Part shown: in pieces, positions 20,810 through 33,700 of the stretch
Layout: each line of letters begins with the position of its first letter
Numbering within the stretch: the stretch's first letter is position 1
From: Gonapodya sp. JEL0774
Taxonomy: Eukaryota; Monoblepharomycota; Monoblepharidomycetes; Monoblepharidales; Gonapodyaceae
DNA: 37,297 nucleotides
Direction: 5' to 3'
NCBI GenBank assembly: GCA_027604505.1
Contig: JADIIX010000041.1
Location: 1,348 to 38,644 of the forward strand
Made by a program: the position numbers and the translations under genes
Notes under the pieces: generated by a model
The model's input: the letters and a program-made list of their open reading frames with translations, nothing else
Databases searched by the model: none
Told to the model about the DNA's origin: nothing

Positions 20810-22996
20810 CTACAGGACTGTCTCCACCATTTCAATTCCCTCTTTCTTGAGTGTCAGCAGCAAAGGCTCCCACAGGTCCTTCGTCATGGGTGCGAGCACT
20901 CCCTTCTTGGAGATCTTGCCTGAGGACACGCCATTGCAAAAGCAATGAGTTAATAATCATGGGTTACAATTAAACTTAACGTACCATCCAGAATCATTTG
21001 TGTTGCAACCCCGCACGGTAATCCAACGGTGAGTGCCATTGCAGTTGTGCCGTTCGGCTTTCCAAACCACACTCCGGTCGAGTACCGCGTTTCCTGTTAA
21101 TTCACGGAGTTCGTTATTGCTTTTTGTCATTGGTTGGCGAATCAACCAATAAAGTTTTGGGGAAAAATACCTTGCCACCATCCTTTAGTTCGCAATCAAA
21201 CCGATGCTGAAGGAAAACCAGATCTCGCTCGCCGTCCCCGTACTCCATTTTCTCCTCCAAAACAGCACAGAGAGTATCGAGCGGGTTGCCTTGAAGCTTA
21301 ACAGGTGTGTCCGAGAAGAGGCCAAGCCTATGGAATCAACCATGGTCGCACATTCAGAAACAAAAAACGACCGTCGAAAACACACGATTCATACCATTTG
21401 AATCCATGAAGCACTCTTTCCTGTTCCGCGCCCTCGAGTTTACATTTGCGAGAAAGGGCCTTCTCTAGCGACTCATCGTCATTCGGGCAACCGAGGAGCC
21501 GTGCCATGAAGTCCCGCCAAGCCAATGGCTGGCTGGTGGCTGAGAGATATTCACGCTTGTCGTCCTGGAGCAAACCACAGTCCACAAGTGCTTTGACGAA
21601 CCGTGGGAACCCCTAGAGCTCCCGAGTACACGCATAAACACGGGATGAGATTTCACTGAGTGGTATCAGTTCCTCTACAGGAACATATGCAATCAACTCA
21701 CGGAGTATCTAAGAGTTCCCCTGATCACCGTCTTCGCCTCGGGAATGCCATAGCGTTTCGCGTAGGGCGTGGAGTCTCTGTTGGCATAACCTTCAAATGC
21801 AAATCCTGGGTAGCCCGTGAAGATGGGCTTGGCGGAAAGCATCAAGTCCTCGCCCTGAATTTCCACCACCTGTCGCGGAAAGGGTTGCATGTTTCGGTGG
21901 AAGAAACGTCTAGAAATCACAGAATCTCGTACTTCTCCGCCCTGCAAGAATTTTGCACTATTTCTTAGTGCAAGAAGCACACCTCTTGAGCTCCACGAGA
22001 ACTTGTAACCCAGAGGGTTGTTGGAATCTTCAGGAGCAGGCAATCCGCCACACCAGGAGGTGAATCCTAGGATCTGGAAGATATCCACAGAAATGAAAAT
22101 CTGGTTTTCATGAAATCTCAAGAGCTTGCAAAAAGCTTACTTTACCCCCGGCCGCATGAACCTCATCGATTGTTTTGAGAGCATACAAGTGGTCGACACC
22201 TAAAACCACAAGATAAAAATGAGCTATCCTGACAAGTAGTGTTTGGTTGATGTCAATTGTGTTCTAACCTGGGTCCACGCCGATCTCGTTGAAGACGGTG
22301 ATGCCAGCAGCAACCGCCCTGTGGTCGGATGCGCGATAAATTGTCGAGCAATTCAGTATGTTTGGTGTTGGTCGCGGAGCCACTCACGCCTCATGGAGTT
22401 CCTCCATAGCAGGAGAAACATAGGATGTTGTGACAACATGCTTCTTGTGCTTAATAGCAGCTTTGATGACGGTGGCATGGTAGGTGTAGGGGATAAGGCT
22501 TTAAAAAAAAGGTCTGGTGTTTCGAGATAAGAAACGCGCTTGTCCCTGCAGCAACCACTATTCACCTGATGACCAGGTCGTGCTTCGCTATCTCCGACTC
22601 CAGTGCGGACACGCTGTTCACGTCAAGAGCGATTGGCACCGCTCGAGCATGGCTCCCCGCAAGCTTTTTCGCGTGCTCAATCTTCCTGCTTGCTGTTACG
22701 GCAGAAAGCGATTCAGCAAGGGTGAAATTTTGCAGCGTGCATTGGAACGAATCCTCACGAGATGCACCAGAACTTTACAAAGGGCAAGACATAACCACAA
22801 CACCTACCGATCGTCACCGTGTTGTCTGGGCTACGAAGGAGATATTCCGCACATGGGCCAGCAACGAAACCGGACCCGAGGAGAAGGATGTTTCTGGTGG
22901 AGAAAAATGGATCATTGAATCAGACCGGGGATCTTCGAAGCTGATGGATCTCATTGCAGTATGTGGGACCACGACCGATAATCACTTAGACGGCAT
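20810..22996 (-). CDS. LYS9: Saccharopine dehydrogenase, NADP+, L-glutamate-forming (saccharopine reductase)
   Basis: Penultimate enzyme of the fungal alpha-aminoadipate pathway to lysine: joins aminoadipate semialdehyde and glutamate to saccharopine. Twelve exons: 22996-22986, 22893-22808, 22692-22566, 22498-22388, 22318-22269, 22199-22141, 22073-21933, 21869-21702, 21612-21395, 21327-21171, 21093-20985, 20919-20810, giving 448 aa, the family's length. The first exon is only 11 nt, completing MPSKNILLLGSGFVAGP, where the GSGFVAGP turn binds NADP. Further conserved blocks: ISLIPYTYHATVIKAAIKHK, VVTTSYVSPAMEELH, NEIGVDPGVDHLYA, WCGGLPAPEDSNNPLGYKFS, GYANRDSTPY, VIRGTLRYSGFP and ALTVGLPCGVA. 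The gene follows TOP2 in tandem, 158 bp away. Confidence 0.96.
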
Positions 22997-23154
22997 CTAG
23001 ATTTCAGAAATTTAGGTGTTGAAAATGGAAAGATATGCGACCTTTGGTTCCGCAAACTCTGCACAGCAGGACTCTTGTTCCTCATTAGAAACGTTCTGGC
23101 AGCAATGACATATTACATAGTCGGCAACTCAAAGAAATGCAGATTAAATTCTAA

Positions 23155-26100
23155 TCAATCATCCTCTTCCCCGTCAGAAATCACCAAAGCAGAGTCTTCC
23201 TCCTCTGCCTCATCGCTTTCAACATCGCTATCTTTTTGATAACGATAATTTACCGCCTTCCGCTCCCGACCTGCCCGCACTCCTCCAAGACCAGCTGCAG
23301 AGGTGCTTGCCACGATCACCCCGTCCGAGTCCGAGCCCTCATCGCTATCCACTCTGCGTTTTTTCGTGGGCTTTTGAGCTGTTGCCTTCGTGATGCCCGA
23401 AGCTGCGGCGACGCTCTTCAAAGGAGGGGCTTTTGGTAGGGCTTTGGTAGGAGGCTTCCCCACTGCCGGTTTCTTCCGTTTGTGTGGTGATCCGCCAAAG
23501 TCACTTTCCTCAGCTTCGCTGTCAGTCACGTCCCACTCAGATTCCTTTTTTCGTGGGCTTGAGGAGACTGGTTTCGGCGGAAGCGCCTTTGATATCTTGG
23601 GAGGGATCTTCTTGGTGACTGGGGGGCGCGCCGGTTTCGATATCTTCTCCGAGTCAGAAAGAGATTCCAATTTTACTGCATTTGCACCGTTGGCGAACGA
23701 GAATGACTGAGGCTTCCCTGCACCAGTTGCATCCATTCGCTTCTTCAAGCGTGCTTCGAAGGAGTCTTCGTCGGAACTCGCTTCAGAATCCTGTTGTGAA
23801 TTACAAATTATTATTGGTTCAAAAACAATAAGTGGTAGGTTCAAATGATAGTTGAATGGCGGCACTCACGACTTCCATTTTGGTTGCCTTCGGCGGAGCT
23901 TTCGAGGTTTGTTTGGCAAACGCAGCGACAATCGATGGCTGTTCCAGTTCCTGTTTTACGACAGGTTCTTTCTTAACTACAGTCTTAGAAGCAGGTGCTG
24001 CTGCGAGCTTCGGTTTAGGCGCATTTTTTTCGACTTGCGGATACAGATCGAACACGTAAGGACGTGAGTTCTGCAAGGTTGTGTCAGCCTCACCTTTCTC
24101 TGGCACAAAATCATCTTCATCGTCGTCATCCGAGTCCATGATACCATCACTACCGTCATCGCTGTCCGACATTGCCTTCTTCTTGGGAATTTTCTTTGCG
24201 GGAGCGGCCTTCCCCTTTCCACCTTTCCCGGAAGGCTTCATGGCGACTGCATTCTTACGTTCCTTCTCAAATTTGAGCTCGGTTTCCTTTGTTGTATTAG
24301 GAATGTAGAAATTAAATTTATGAGTGATTTTCAGAATTGCAATGTCGTACCTCCCAAAGTTTCATGAACTCCACCAAATCCCGCTCCCAGAGATCTTTGG
24401 GGGACATCCTCAGAAGCTCATCAAGCTCCGACTGCTTCCCAGCAAGTTCCTTTCTGAGTTGTTCAACCTGATGTGATTTTCTTAGATTAGTCCCAAAAGT
24501 GGAGCATGTCCCCTTGAAATGCGCACCTTTTCCCAAGTGAGGTTCCAGATTGGCATAGTCAACAAGTAGTCGTACCCATGGTCACCCTTCACGATAGAAT
24601 CAGTCGCTCCGTCGCCGTCCTCTTCGACTTCCTCGGGATCTTCGTCGGGAGTTGCAGGGCTGGGTTTCTTCGCCGTCGCTTTCGGAAACGGAGTGTACTT
24701 CCGTTTCCGTAGCTCTTCGAGAAGAACCGCCTTCTTGCGGTTGCTGACCACAAGTTTGCCCTCAATAATCTCAATGAGAAAACGGACCTTGTTCTCGAGC
24801 CGGTCTTGCTCTCGCTCAAGCACGTCACGGAGATGTCCCTAGCATGATTAGACGTTATATGAGTCACTCCAATGATAAAAACCTATCAAGACCGACCTTT
24901 CTCTTTCCGTAAAAATCTAACCGAAGATCATAGAAGTCATTGATGATTTCCATTGGTGATTCGTACTTCTTTATTCGTCCAGAAGCGTCGAAACAGACCA
25001 TATTGCTGGTTGAAAGGGAGCTGGAGCGGCGGTGAACCTGTAAGTTCAGGCACTTGCAGAGAGCAATACAAGTGACAAAACTAACCCGACAAGTTTGAAC
25101 TTTTTTTCCAGACCTTCCGCCTCCGCCTTTTCCATTTCCTCGGGTGACAAGGTGACCTCGAAGCGAACATCGACGTCAGTATGATATTCCTTGTAATCCT
25201 AAAATGTTTGCAAGATTCGGTCAATTACAAAGCGAAACATCCTTACATCAGTTACGAACCTTTATCCAAGCAGGTTGCTTTTCCGATCCTTGAAGCCAGC
25301 TCTCCAGTTGCTCTTTGTAGGTCTGCGTCCTGAAAAAGAACCAAATCAGACACAATAAAATGATTTTGTAATGGTGTTCCCACCCACCATGTTTTGATAG
25401 GCAGTTCGGTTATCTCGACCGTGGTGTCACTGATCTTACGAATAACTCCAGTCACCTTCCACTTGTCTTTCTCTTTGCCAACGTCAGAACGCTCAATGGT
25501 GCCTCTGTAACCTCGATACCTGTCGGCATAGTTAAGATAAGTGACGGTTTCGCGTAGAATGTTACATCCGGTGAAACGAACCAAGGACTCATCGGCATCA
25601 TTTCTTCATCTCTCATACGCCGGCGTATGTTCTCGACGATTTCAGCAGGATTGTAGTTCGGAATCAAGGTGGACCATCCAGTACCAATACCATCAGACCC
25701 ATTCACGAGCACCATTGGGATGATGGGCATGTACCACTCGGGTTCTATACTTTGCCCATCATCTACCAGATAGTTCAAGAGTGCATCATCCGCCGGGTGG
25801 AAGATTTTCCGGGTCACTGGGCTAAGTGAAGTGAAGATGTAACGGGTGCTAGCAGCGTCCTTGCCTCCCTATAATTTGAGTTCGATGGACGTTAGTGGTT
25901 CATTAGAATATAACAGAATCTATGAACAACCTGAGCGCGGGTACCGAATTGACCAATTGGCTCCATAAGTGAAATGTTGTTGGATCCAACAAAATCTTGG
26001 GCAAGACCAACGATTGTACCACCCAGGGAAGCTTCACCATGATGATATGCCGAGTGTTCGGCGACGTATCTGAAGGAGCGTGGTGACTACGTTGAAAAGC

Positions 26101-29100
26101 ATTCATGGCGAGAGTGCGGATAGTGACTCACCCGACCAACTGAGCGACCTTAATCTCCCCCTTCAAATTCCGTTTGAACGAAGCAAAGATAATCTTACGG
26201 TGACCAGGCTTCAATCCATCTACAACTGACGGAATCGATCGTACATTGTCGGCCACCTCATATATGATGGTCCGAACGGTTATACACCGAATAAACCGCT
26301 GATTCAGTGTTGCCAAGTTCACCCACTGAGAACAGAATCAGCTCTTTATTGATGAAGTCCGGAAGTCTAATTTCGCGCGCGGAGTGATCAATAAATGTAC
26401 CAGGCTGCGAAGATCACCAATGAATGTCTGAAGACTGAACAAGAAATATTTAGTCAGGAATTCTACGTACTTGGAACTGTCGCAGCCAGTCTTTTCGGTC
26501 ATCAGCTCTTTTCTTTCCAAAAGCCATGTCTATCAGCTCCCGTGATTGAGGATCTGCGGGCGAAAAGGGCTTTCGATGTTTCGCCATAGCCGAAAAGTAC
26601 TCCTTAGCCTCCCTGGTGAGTGGTCCATAGTGAAGCGCGCATGAGTGTAGTAGGCAGGGCCAAATTAGAAATCGAACCCACTGTGAAGTTGAGGTTCCAA
26701 GCCCCTTGTAGTACTTCGCCACCCATCCTTTTCCACCATCGTGCTCCTCTCGCCAGCTCTCATACTCCGGAAGGGTAAAAAAGCTCACTTGCCGGCGATC
26801 CCTGCCTTTACCTTTCGTTACCTGCATGATGGAAAGGTAATGAGGTCAAGAATCGAAGCTCATCGCAATAGTATGAGCGTACCTTCACAATAGGTGTGAT
26901 AAACTCCTGTAGGAAACCAGGGATCTGAAGAAGTGAGGGCCAGAAGTGGTCCAGCATGTTGATAATGAGCCCCTTTATGTGGGATCCGTCGTGGTCCTTG
27001 ATGACAACGGCACGAAATTTTGGCATTGTGCATCGTGTAACGAAGTCCTTCGAGTTCACCCACTTGATCGGTCATCACCATGATCTTGCCATATCGCAAC
27101 TTCTCTACTGAATCTAGAAGATATTTTTGTCAAGTTCGTGTGTTAAATAAAACTGAGCACGAAAGGAACTTTACTCACTGTACTCCATTTTCTGCTGGAG
27201 ACCGAGGATCTGCTTTAAAGCTTGAATTTCTTGGTTTTCCATGATTTGCTTGAATCCGGCCTCACGGACGTTCAAAAGCTTTCCCCGAAGTGGGAACACC
27301 CCGAAATTATCTCTTCCAACAACGCTGAGACCAGCCATAGCCAAAGCCTTGGCAGAATCACCCTCAGTAAGAATCAGAGTGCACTCAGACGCTCGTCTGG
27401 TACCAGCGTTGTTGGCGTCTTCGAGCTTAGTAATACCACTGACTCGAGCTTTCTTTGAACCGTCGGTTTTCTTCAGTTGTTTGTTGGCAGCGAAATCGGC
27501 AAAGCTGAGAACGGCGTCAACTACCCCCGACTTGATCACTAAAGAGGAGTCGAGTGAGGGAGGTCAAGTTATCTTAGCGCATTATCAACACACCCTTTTT
27601 GGTGAAGTCCTCAGAGAGTGCACACTTAGATCCAAACGCGGACGCTTTAAGGGTGAGGTTCTCCTTAGTCTGCGAATCAAATGTCGGGTTCTCCACCAAA
27701 CTAAACGAGGAAACAGGCAGGTTCAGGGAAGTAATTGCGTTCAGATGGGGACAGATGTATCTACCAGTTAACGAAGAGCCAGAGTTGCTGCTTGATTTGG
27801 TGAGGTTTGATCTGTCCTCCCTTTTTATTCTTCTTGGAAACAGTTTCGGACACAACCTTTACCACCTGGTCGGCGACATACGCCACATGTGTGCCCCCTT
27901 TGTATGTCGATATGGAATTCACGAAAGAAATTTGTTGAAACTGGCCATCAGAGAGCGCAAAGCCAATCTCCCAGCGGTCAGAGACACGCTCATATACAAT
28001 CTTGTTATCGTTGCCACTGGAGCGGTTCCGAAGATACAATTCGCAATAAGATTTGAAGTCCTTGCATCTGATGGATTGACCATTGAGCTGGACCTGTGAG
28101 AAGGTGGGCTTGATAAATAGGTAGTGATGGATGTGAAAATTGTTTCCGAACCGACCTTGACATTTCTGACGGTCGCACACATGTCCAGCACACGCTTCTG
28201 CAGCAGAGACATGAGATCATCGTCGATGCCCACCATACCAAACTTCGCGAAATCGGGTTTGAACGTGATCTTCGTTCCTTCCATAGATGATTGCGAGCCG
28301 ATGACAGGCTCGCTCTTGTCTGACATATTGTTTCGGAAAACCTGCAGGGAAGAAGATACATAGACTAAGACCCATGTCCGACGCAACAATGAAATGGAGT
28401 GTCACCTGCTTGAACTTTTTGCCTTTGCTCTTGTCCCACGTCTCCACAACGAACTCCTTAGAGAATATGTTACATAGTTTCGCACCAAAGCCGTTACGTC
28501 CTGAGTGGTCGAGCCGCTACTTAAGTGGGGTGCACAATGCTGAGTACTGGAGGGCTCGTCACAAACCTCCCACTACTTTCTTCTCCGAATCATCGTAGTT
28601 AGACGAAGTAAGCAAGTGTCCGAAAATGAGTTCGGGAACATAAACTCCTTCGACGGGATGCATTTCAATCGGAATTCCCCTTCCGTTGTTAAATATAGAA
28701 ATAGAGTTCGATGAGCGATCGATGTCGACTTTGAGGGCTGTCATTTTGGGATCCCGGATCTACACATAAGTAAAACGGAAGTGAGAATGAGCGGAGCAAG
28801 AGCAATATCCAGTAGGAACTTCACCTTGTTGTCGGCGGCGTCTGCCCGACGAGAAGCAGTTGTATTGTCAACCAGTCGTCCATATACTCTGTCCAGCAAC
28901 TCTTTCCACAAACTCACTGACGAGGATTTCATCAAATATCTTATAAAGTCCAGGAACGTAGGTAATTTGCTTGTAGACCATTCGGAAAGGGTCGTCCTCA
29001 TCCCCCGTTTCTTCGGCGACCCACATTGGTGCGGTATGATGTTCGACGGACCCGATGTAGGTATCAGGTCGAAGAAGAATGTGCTCCAGTTGCGTTTTCT

Positions 29101-29560
29101 TTTGATAGACCTAATGTGAATAGGTTAGATTCTGCGGACGGGTGGTTACGATGGATTCACCAGTACCAACCTCCTCGACTGGGCGGTCAGTCTTTTTCCC
29201 AGTTCCCTTTCGAGAAGAAGACTGAGGACGTTCCGGCTCACTGGCATCACTTCCGTAGTCATCTGATTGCACGGGTTTCTTCTTGGGTGCAGCCTTCTTC
29301 ACAGCCGCCGGCTTGCTGGATTTGGGAGGAACATTCTCCGCATTGGATTTGACCAAAGGAGCTTTCTTAATTGTTGGCGCTGCCTTAGCCTTTGGTTTTG
29401 CGACGGCCTGGAGAGATTCGCAGAACATCGGCGGGGTGGTCAGTCTGGCGGCAAGATAGAGATGCACGGAAACCTTGGTCCAAACCTTGAGACGAGGAGC
29501 GTAGTCCTCCGATCCACTTTCAGACATGCCGGAAAAGGCGTCGCTCTCTTCGTCGCTCAT
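23155..29560 (-). CDS. TOP2: DNA topoisomerase II
   Basis: Type IIA topoisomerase that passes duplex DNA through a transient double-strand break; nuclear and essential. Twenty-six exons join in phase to 1595 aa: 29560-29486, 29407-29171, 29110-28918, 28841-28825, 28759-28567, 28500-28406, 28341-28156, 28093-27765, 27700-27594, 27538-27179, 27113-27064, 26996-26883, 26821-26682, 26612-26471, 26404-26327, 26256-26132, 26069-25931, 25868-25582, 25519-25388, 25329-25260, 25198-25086, 25020-24897, 24838-24527, 24467-24351, 24286-23870, 23790-23155. The GHKL ATPase has NAADNK (Asn ~169), NNGRGIP and GRNGFGAK. The TOPRIM domain has EGDSAK (~536) and DHDGSH (~615), with [12 protein letters not shown]. 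The catalytic Tyr is ~870 in [10 protein letters not shown] (codon 25841-25839). Both tails are charged; the C-terminal one (~1290-1595) is Lys/Ser/Asp-rich and ends in DGEEDD. Confidence 0.97.
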
Positions 29561-29823
29561 GCTGAAAGAAGTCAAACGGATTGCGATCGCGGACTGGTGC
29601 TTTGGTCTCTGTGCACCGGCCAGCATGACCGGTATACGTCGTAATACCCATATGGTACAATAACTGCACCTCAAAGGGGAAGAGAAACAACAATAGTATT
29701 TTCTCTCAAGCGCGATTCGACCTGTTTTGTTGCATACTCAAAGCTGTCCGTCGATGTGCTTGGGGTTGTGTTCGCGCTGTGGCCCCCGATCATCAGAAAC
29801 GGGACACATCAAGAATGTAGAGA
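29561..29823. other. Intergenic region between divergent TOP2 and small membrane-protein gene
   Basis: 263 bp between the TOP2 ATG (minus) and the next plus-strand ATG. I see no recognisable gene. It presumably carries both promoters. Confidence 0.4.
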
Positions 29824-30466
29824 ATGACCATCTTCTCTCTGAGAACAGTATTTCTGCATTTCTTTGCACTAGCGCAACATTCATTTGCGCAGTCGAGCAG
29901 CCCAGTCTCCGCTCCGCGCGTCGTCGGGCTCGGATGGGGTTTGGTGAGCAGCGGCGTTGTGTTCATTGACTGAGAACACAGTCACGTTCTTCATCCCACG
30001 TGCATTCGCCTGATACATTTTCTTCGTGTGATCCACTTGCATGGTTGCATGCTCGCCGAATCCAGTTTGTGCTTCTCGTTTTCGGGGTCATCGCTCTCCT
30101 GGCAACTGTGCTTTCGTGGCAATCAGATAATGGAAGCACTGTCAGCTTTGCAGCGACAACAATATACGGAATCTTAGTGGTGATACTTGTTTGCATACCC
30201 CGTGATTCTGAGACTCACTCCCAACCTGATGTGGTGAGTGTTTCAGGCAGAGAAGCCCGAGAAGTCTGTGGTACCCTCGCCCCAACCACTGTTTCTGCGG
30301 CACTTTTTAAGTCCCCCATTCTCTTTCTATCAAGGTTGATTATACCTTATATCCCCGTATTTGGTGGGCTGTTCTCATGGCCGTCGGTTCCGTTGTTAGT
30401 GTGGCCAGCCTCTTCGTGTTCTGGGTATCGGAGCCAGTCCTTGCTATTCCAATAACAAAGAGCTAA
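29824..30466 (+). CDS. Small multi-pass membrane protein, MARVEL-like topology
   Basis: Uncharacterised. Exon 2 (29982-30233) and exon 3 (30335-30466) join in phase through a GTGAGT...CAAG intron. They encode helices QFVLLVFGVIALLATVLSW, VSFAATTIYGILVVILVCIP and WWAVLMAVGSVVSVASLFVFW, ending AIPITKS. Exon 1 starts at ATG 29824 with two options. One runs to 29943 and leaves a 38-nt intron, giving a signal-like start (TVFLHFFALAQHSFAQ). The other ends at 29847 (ACA|GTATTT) with a 134-nt intron and a short cytoplasmic start MTIFSLRT. Both keep frame, and the second intron size is more like the neighbours. An RRIQFVLLV start to the first helix is reminiscent of MARVEL proteins, but this is weak. 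Confidence 0.55.
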
Positions 30467-30750
30467 CAAAGCAAAAAATAACGATTGTATGGGCCCAATA
30501 TCTCTCAAATTGCGCCATCTTACATGAACGTAGCCAGCGCCGCGATACCTCTTTACTTGCCTTTGTGCGAAATCATCTCAATTTGTTGTCGGTTTGAAAG
30601 GTATGAGGGCACAATTTAAATGAAGAGGACAAATTGATACAGGTATCAAGGGAAGAACACAATACTTTCATTTCAACCAAGTTCCATAGGAAAGCCAATC
30701 TCAAAACAAGATAAAATGTACGTAGGCCATCTCATCTCCATCCCTATTCA
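30467..30750. other. Convergent 3' intergenic region
   Basis: 284 bp between the stops of the small membrane-protein gene and the importin gene. It is AT-rich, with AATAAC/AAAAATA-like stretches near 30450-30480 and ATAAAAT near 30712-30717 that could serve polyadenylation. No gene seen. Confidence 0.4.
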
Positions 30751-33700
30751 TCAGGCCAGCCCATGCTTGGCTAGGGATGCCCTCTGCTCCACCGTCAGCG
30801 ACGACCACAACTCCGACACCACATCGGGGGCGCAAACTCCCAACACCATCTTCATCATGGTCGCCATTCGGTTGGCTACCTCCTCAGGGAGAATTTCAGA
30901 AGCGAGTGCCGCGGAAAAGACATGGAGGAGTTTGGGAACGTCGGACACGCCGGGGTGGTGGGCATCCACCAGGTCCATGAGGAAGGTGTAGACAAGGGGG
31001 GCCTCTGAATCCTCCTCAACCAAAGGAAGAATGGCAAGCCATTGAGGAATAACCTGGCGGAATGTTCGGGGATGGCAAACAGATCGGATAGTGGGATAAA
31101 TGCGGATATATGAAGGACCCTCCAAATCACCACTCACTTGGTTTAAGTCGAACTGGGAGTAGTTAAACTTGCAAATCTTCGCAATGGCAGCGATAGCGTT
31201 CTCAGTCGCCAAGAGGTTCTCTTCACTTCGCGACTTCTTGGCGTTCACCATGGTGAAGAGTGGTGCCAGGGCACCTGAGTTAACCAAGATCGAATATCGG
31301 TCAATACATCTCGAGCTGGTACTCTAGGTAGAAATGGGGAGTAAAGTTTTGCTTACCAGCACACATTTCAGCGTATGCCGGACCCCCGAATTCGGCAGCA
31401 ACGCCAATACCGTAAGAAGCCGCTTGACGCACTTCAGCGTCGTCGTCAGTCAAGCCTTTGGCAAACGAGGGAAGGACGAGATCCTTGTATTTCCACGACT
31501 CTGGCCCGGTAAATTGGACCATGTCGTCGTAGGTGCAAAGAGCCCACTGGCGGTTCGCGCTGTCGGAGGAACGCTACAACATGATGGGTCGGTCACTGAT
31601 ACAAACATTTCTTCCCATCCTTGCGACTACTCACATCGAATTTGGAGATGATAGGAACAAGGTGGTCGAAGTAAGGTAGGAATTCCGTGCCATGGAGTTT
31701 GAAAATGAGGTGTAGAGTTCGAGAGAGCTGGGTACAGACGAAGAATAGTTACTACCAAAGAGGGTACATTCTTCGGGGATGGGGACGATAATCACGTCAC
31801 TCAGGAGATCGGATTCTTCTTCCTCCTCGCCTTGAAGAGCCTCTTCTTGTTCGTCGTCGTGGTCACCGTCTTCACGTTGTGCTAGGTGGAGAGCGAAAAA
31901 CACAAAGAAACCAGTCAGATTCGCCAAGACAATCGCCACAAGAGACATCTCAATCCGCAGAATCGATAATGGGATCAGGTAAAGTGTTGTGAATATGCTC
32001 CTCAAAGGCGGAGATCATGTGTATGTCTCGCCTCGGCATTGCAGAATTTTCTTTCGTCATATCCAGTAGTAGCACCGCGTCATCGCGTTAACCCGATGGC
32101 TACTCACAGTCTCGGTTTTTGGAACGCTCAAAGAACTCCTCGAGCTTTTTGCCGGTCGCCACCGTGAAATCCTCCATAATCTTGGGAGACAAGCACTTCG
32201 TTCCGAGTGAACTCATGCAATCGTGGAAGGACGAGTACAGGGTCGCGATGAAGGAGGGGTCGGGGTCTGAATTGATCGAGTCAATCAGTTTGGACGAGAT
32301 GCGCTCCCACATGTCAGCGAGGTGGTTGGAAGCTGATCACCACAACATCAAATGTGAACAACACGATGAGCTTCAATGAGGAAACAACTTGGTCAACACA
32401 CAACTGGTACCCACAGTAGTTCGCGTCTTTCACAACTTCCAAAAGGTGAGGAAGGAGGACCGCCGCCGTGTGTCGGATATCCTCGTGGAAATAAAACTTG
32501 AGGAGCGGAAGTCCGAGCTCCAAGGCCGGTTCCACATAGTTGTGGAAGCGTCCTTTCAAGTCCCTGGCGTAGCACACCAGCATCTCCACCGCGGTCGACT
32601 TCTCCTCCAAGACCGACGTCCGGACACCAATGTTCTGGTTCTGCACCCTGACAAACTCCCACCCATCGTCTTCCGAAAAGTGATCGGAAGGATCCTCGTC
32701 AGCGTCTAAAACCGTGAAGTCGGGTTTGAGAGACGCCGACTTCAAGAGCGGGGGCATGACGGTGGTGAGGTAGGGGACAAAATCGTCCCCCATGACACAG
32801 CACACCCGCGCCCAGGTGGTGATGAGATAATGGGTTTGAGGATCGTCACTGTCCGTAATGGAAGCTAAAAATGTGGGTGGGGAAACGAACAAAAAAATGT
32901 CCAAGAGGTCTGCAACAAGCCATCTTCAACCAATCACGGCTACCATCATCTCACTCTGAGTGTCCAAAAGGAGTTGGCAAAACTCGGCCGCGTGCGCGTG
33001 GAAAATCTCTTTGCCGACCGCCAAAGCGATCAAAGAGGCGCACTCCATGGCCTTGCCTCGGAAAAGTCGGTACTCTTTGCCCACACCTTGTCGCAGCGCA
33101 GTCAAAAGAAGAGGCATGATTTGTCCGTAGAACTAGATACCCAAGCAAGTGCGAAAAAAAAATTGGGAATTTCGATGAAAAATGCAAATGCCTTGATTCT
33201 CCCAAAACTCCCGCATACAAGTCTCCCCAACTCACCTTTGTAAACTGCTTATCCGCACTATCCGCCACCGTCGCCAAGGTCGTCAAGGCCTGCTCCTGAA
33301 CGTACTTGTGCGGGGACCTCAACAACCCCATCAACCTCAGCACCACGTCGTCCAAATACGGCGCCACGTCGTCCTCGGTGGCCTCTTCGGCAAAGTTGAC
33401 CAGGGCCGCCGCGGCGTGTGCCTGCACTCGCGGGTTCGCCGCGTCGTCCATGACGGGGATCAGTTGGGGCAGGATGACCGCGTGGTACTTGGACTGCAGG
33501 TCGGGCGCAAAGTCGCTGCACATTTGACCGATGGATTGGCAGGCCGCGTACCGGACACGCGGGTGGGGGTCCCGGAGGTGGGGGAGGAGCAATCTGAAGC
33601 ACGATAGAGCCAAGGCATTCGAATGGGCACATGTAAGCGTCCGACCACCACTCACTGCCCTGCCCAAACCACCAAACCACAAAACCACAAAACCCACACC

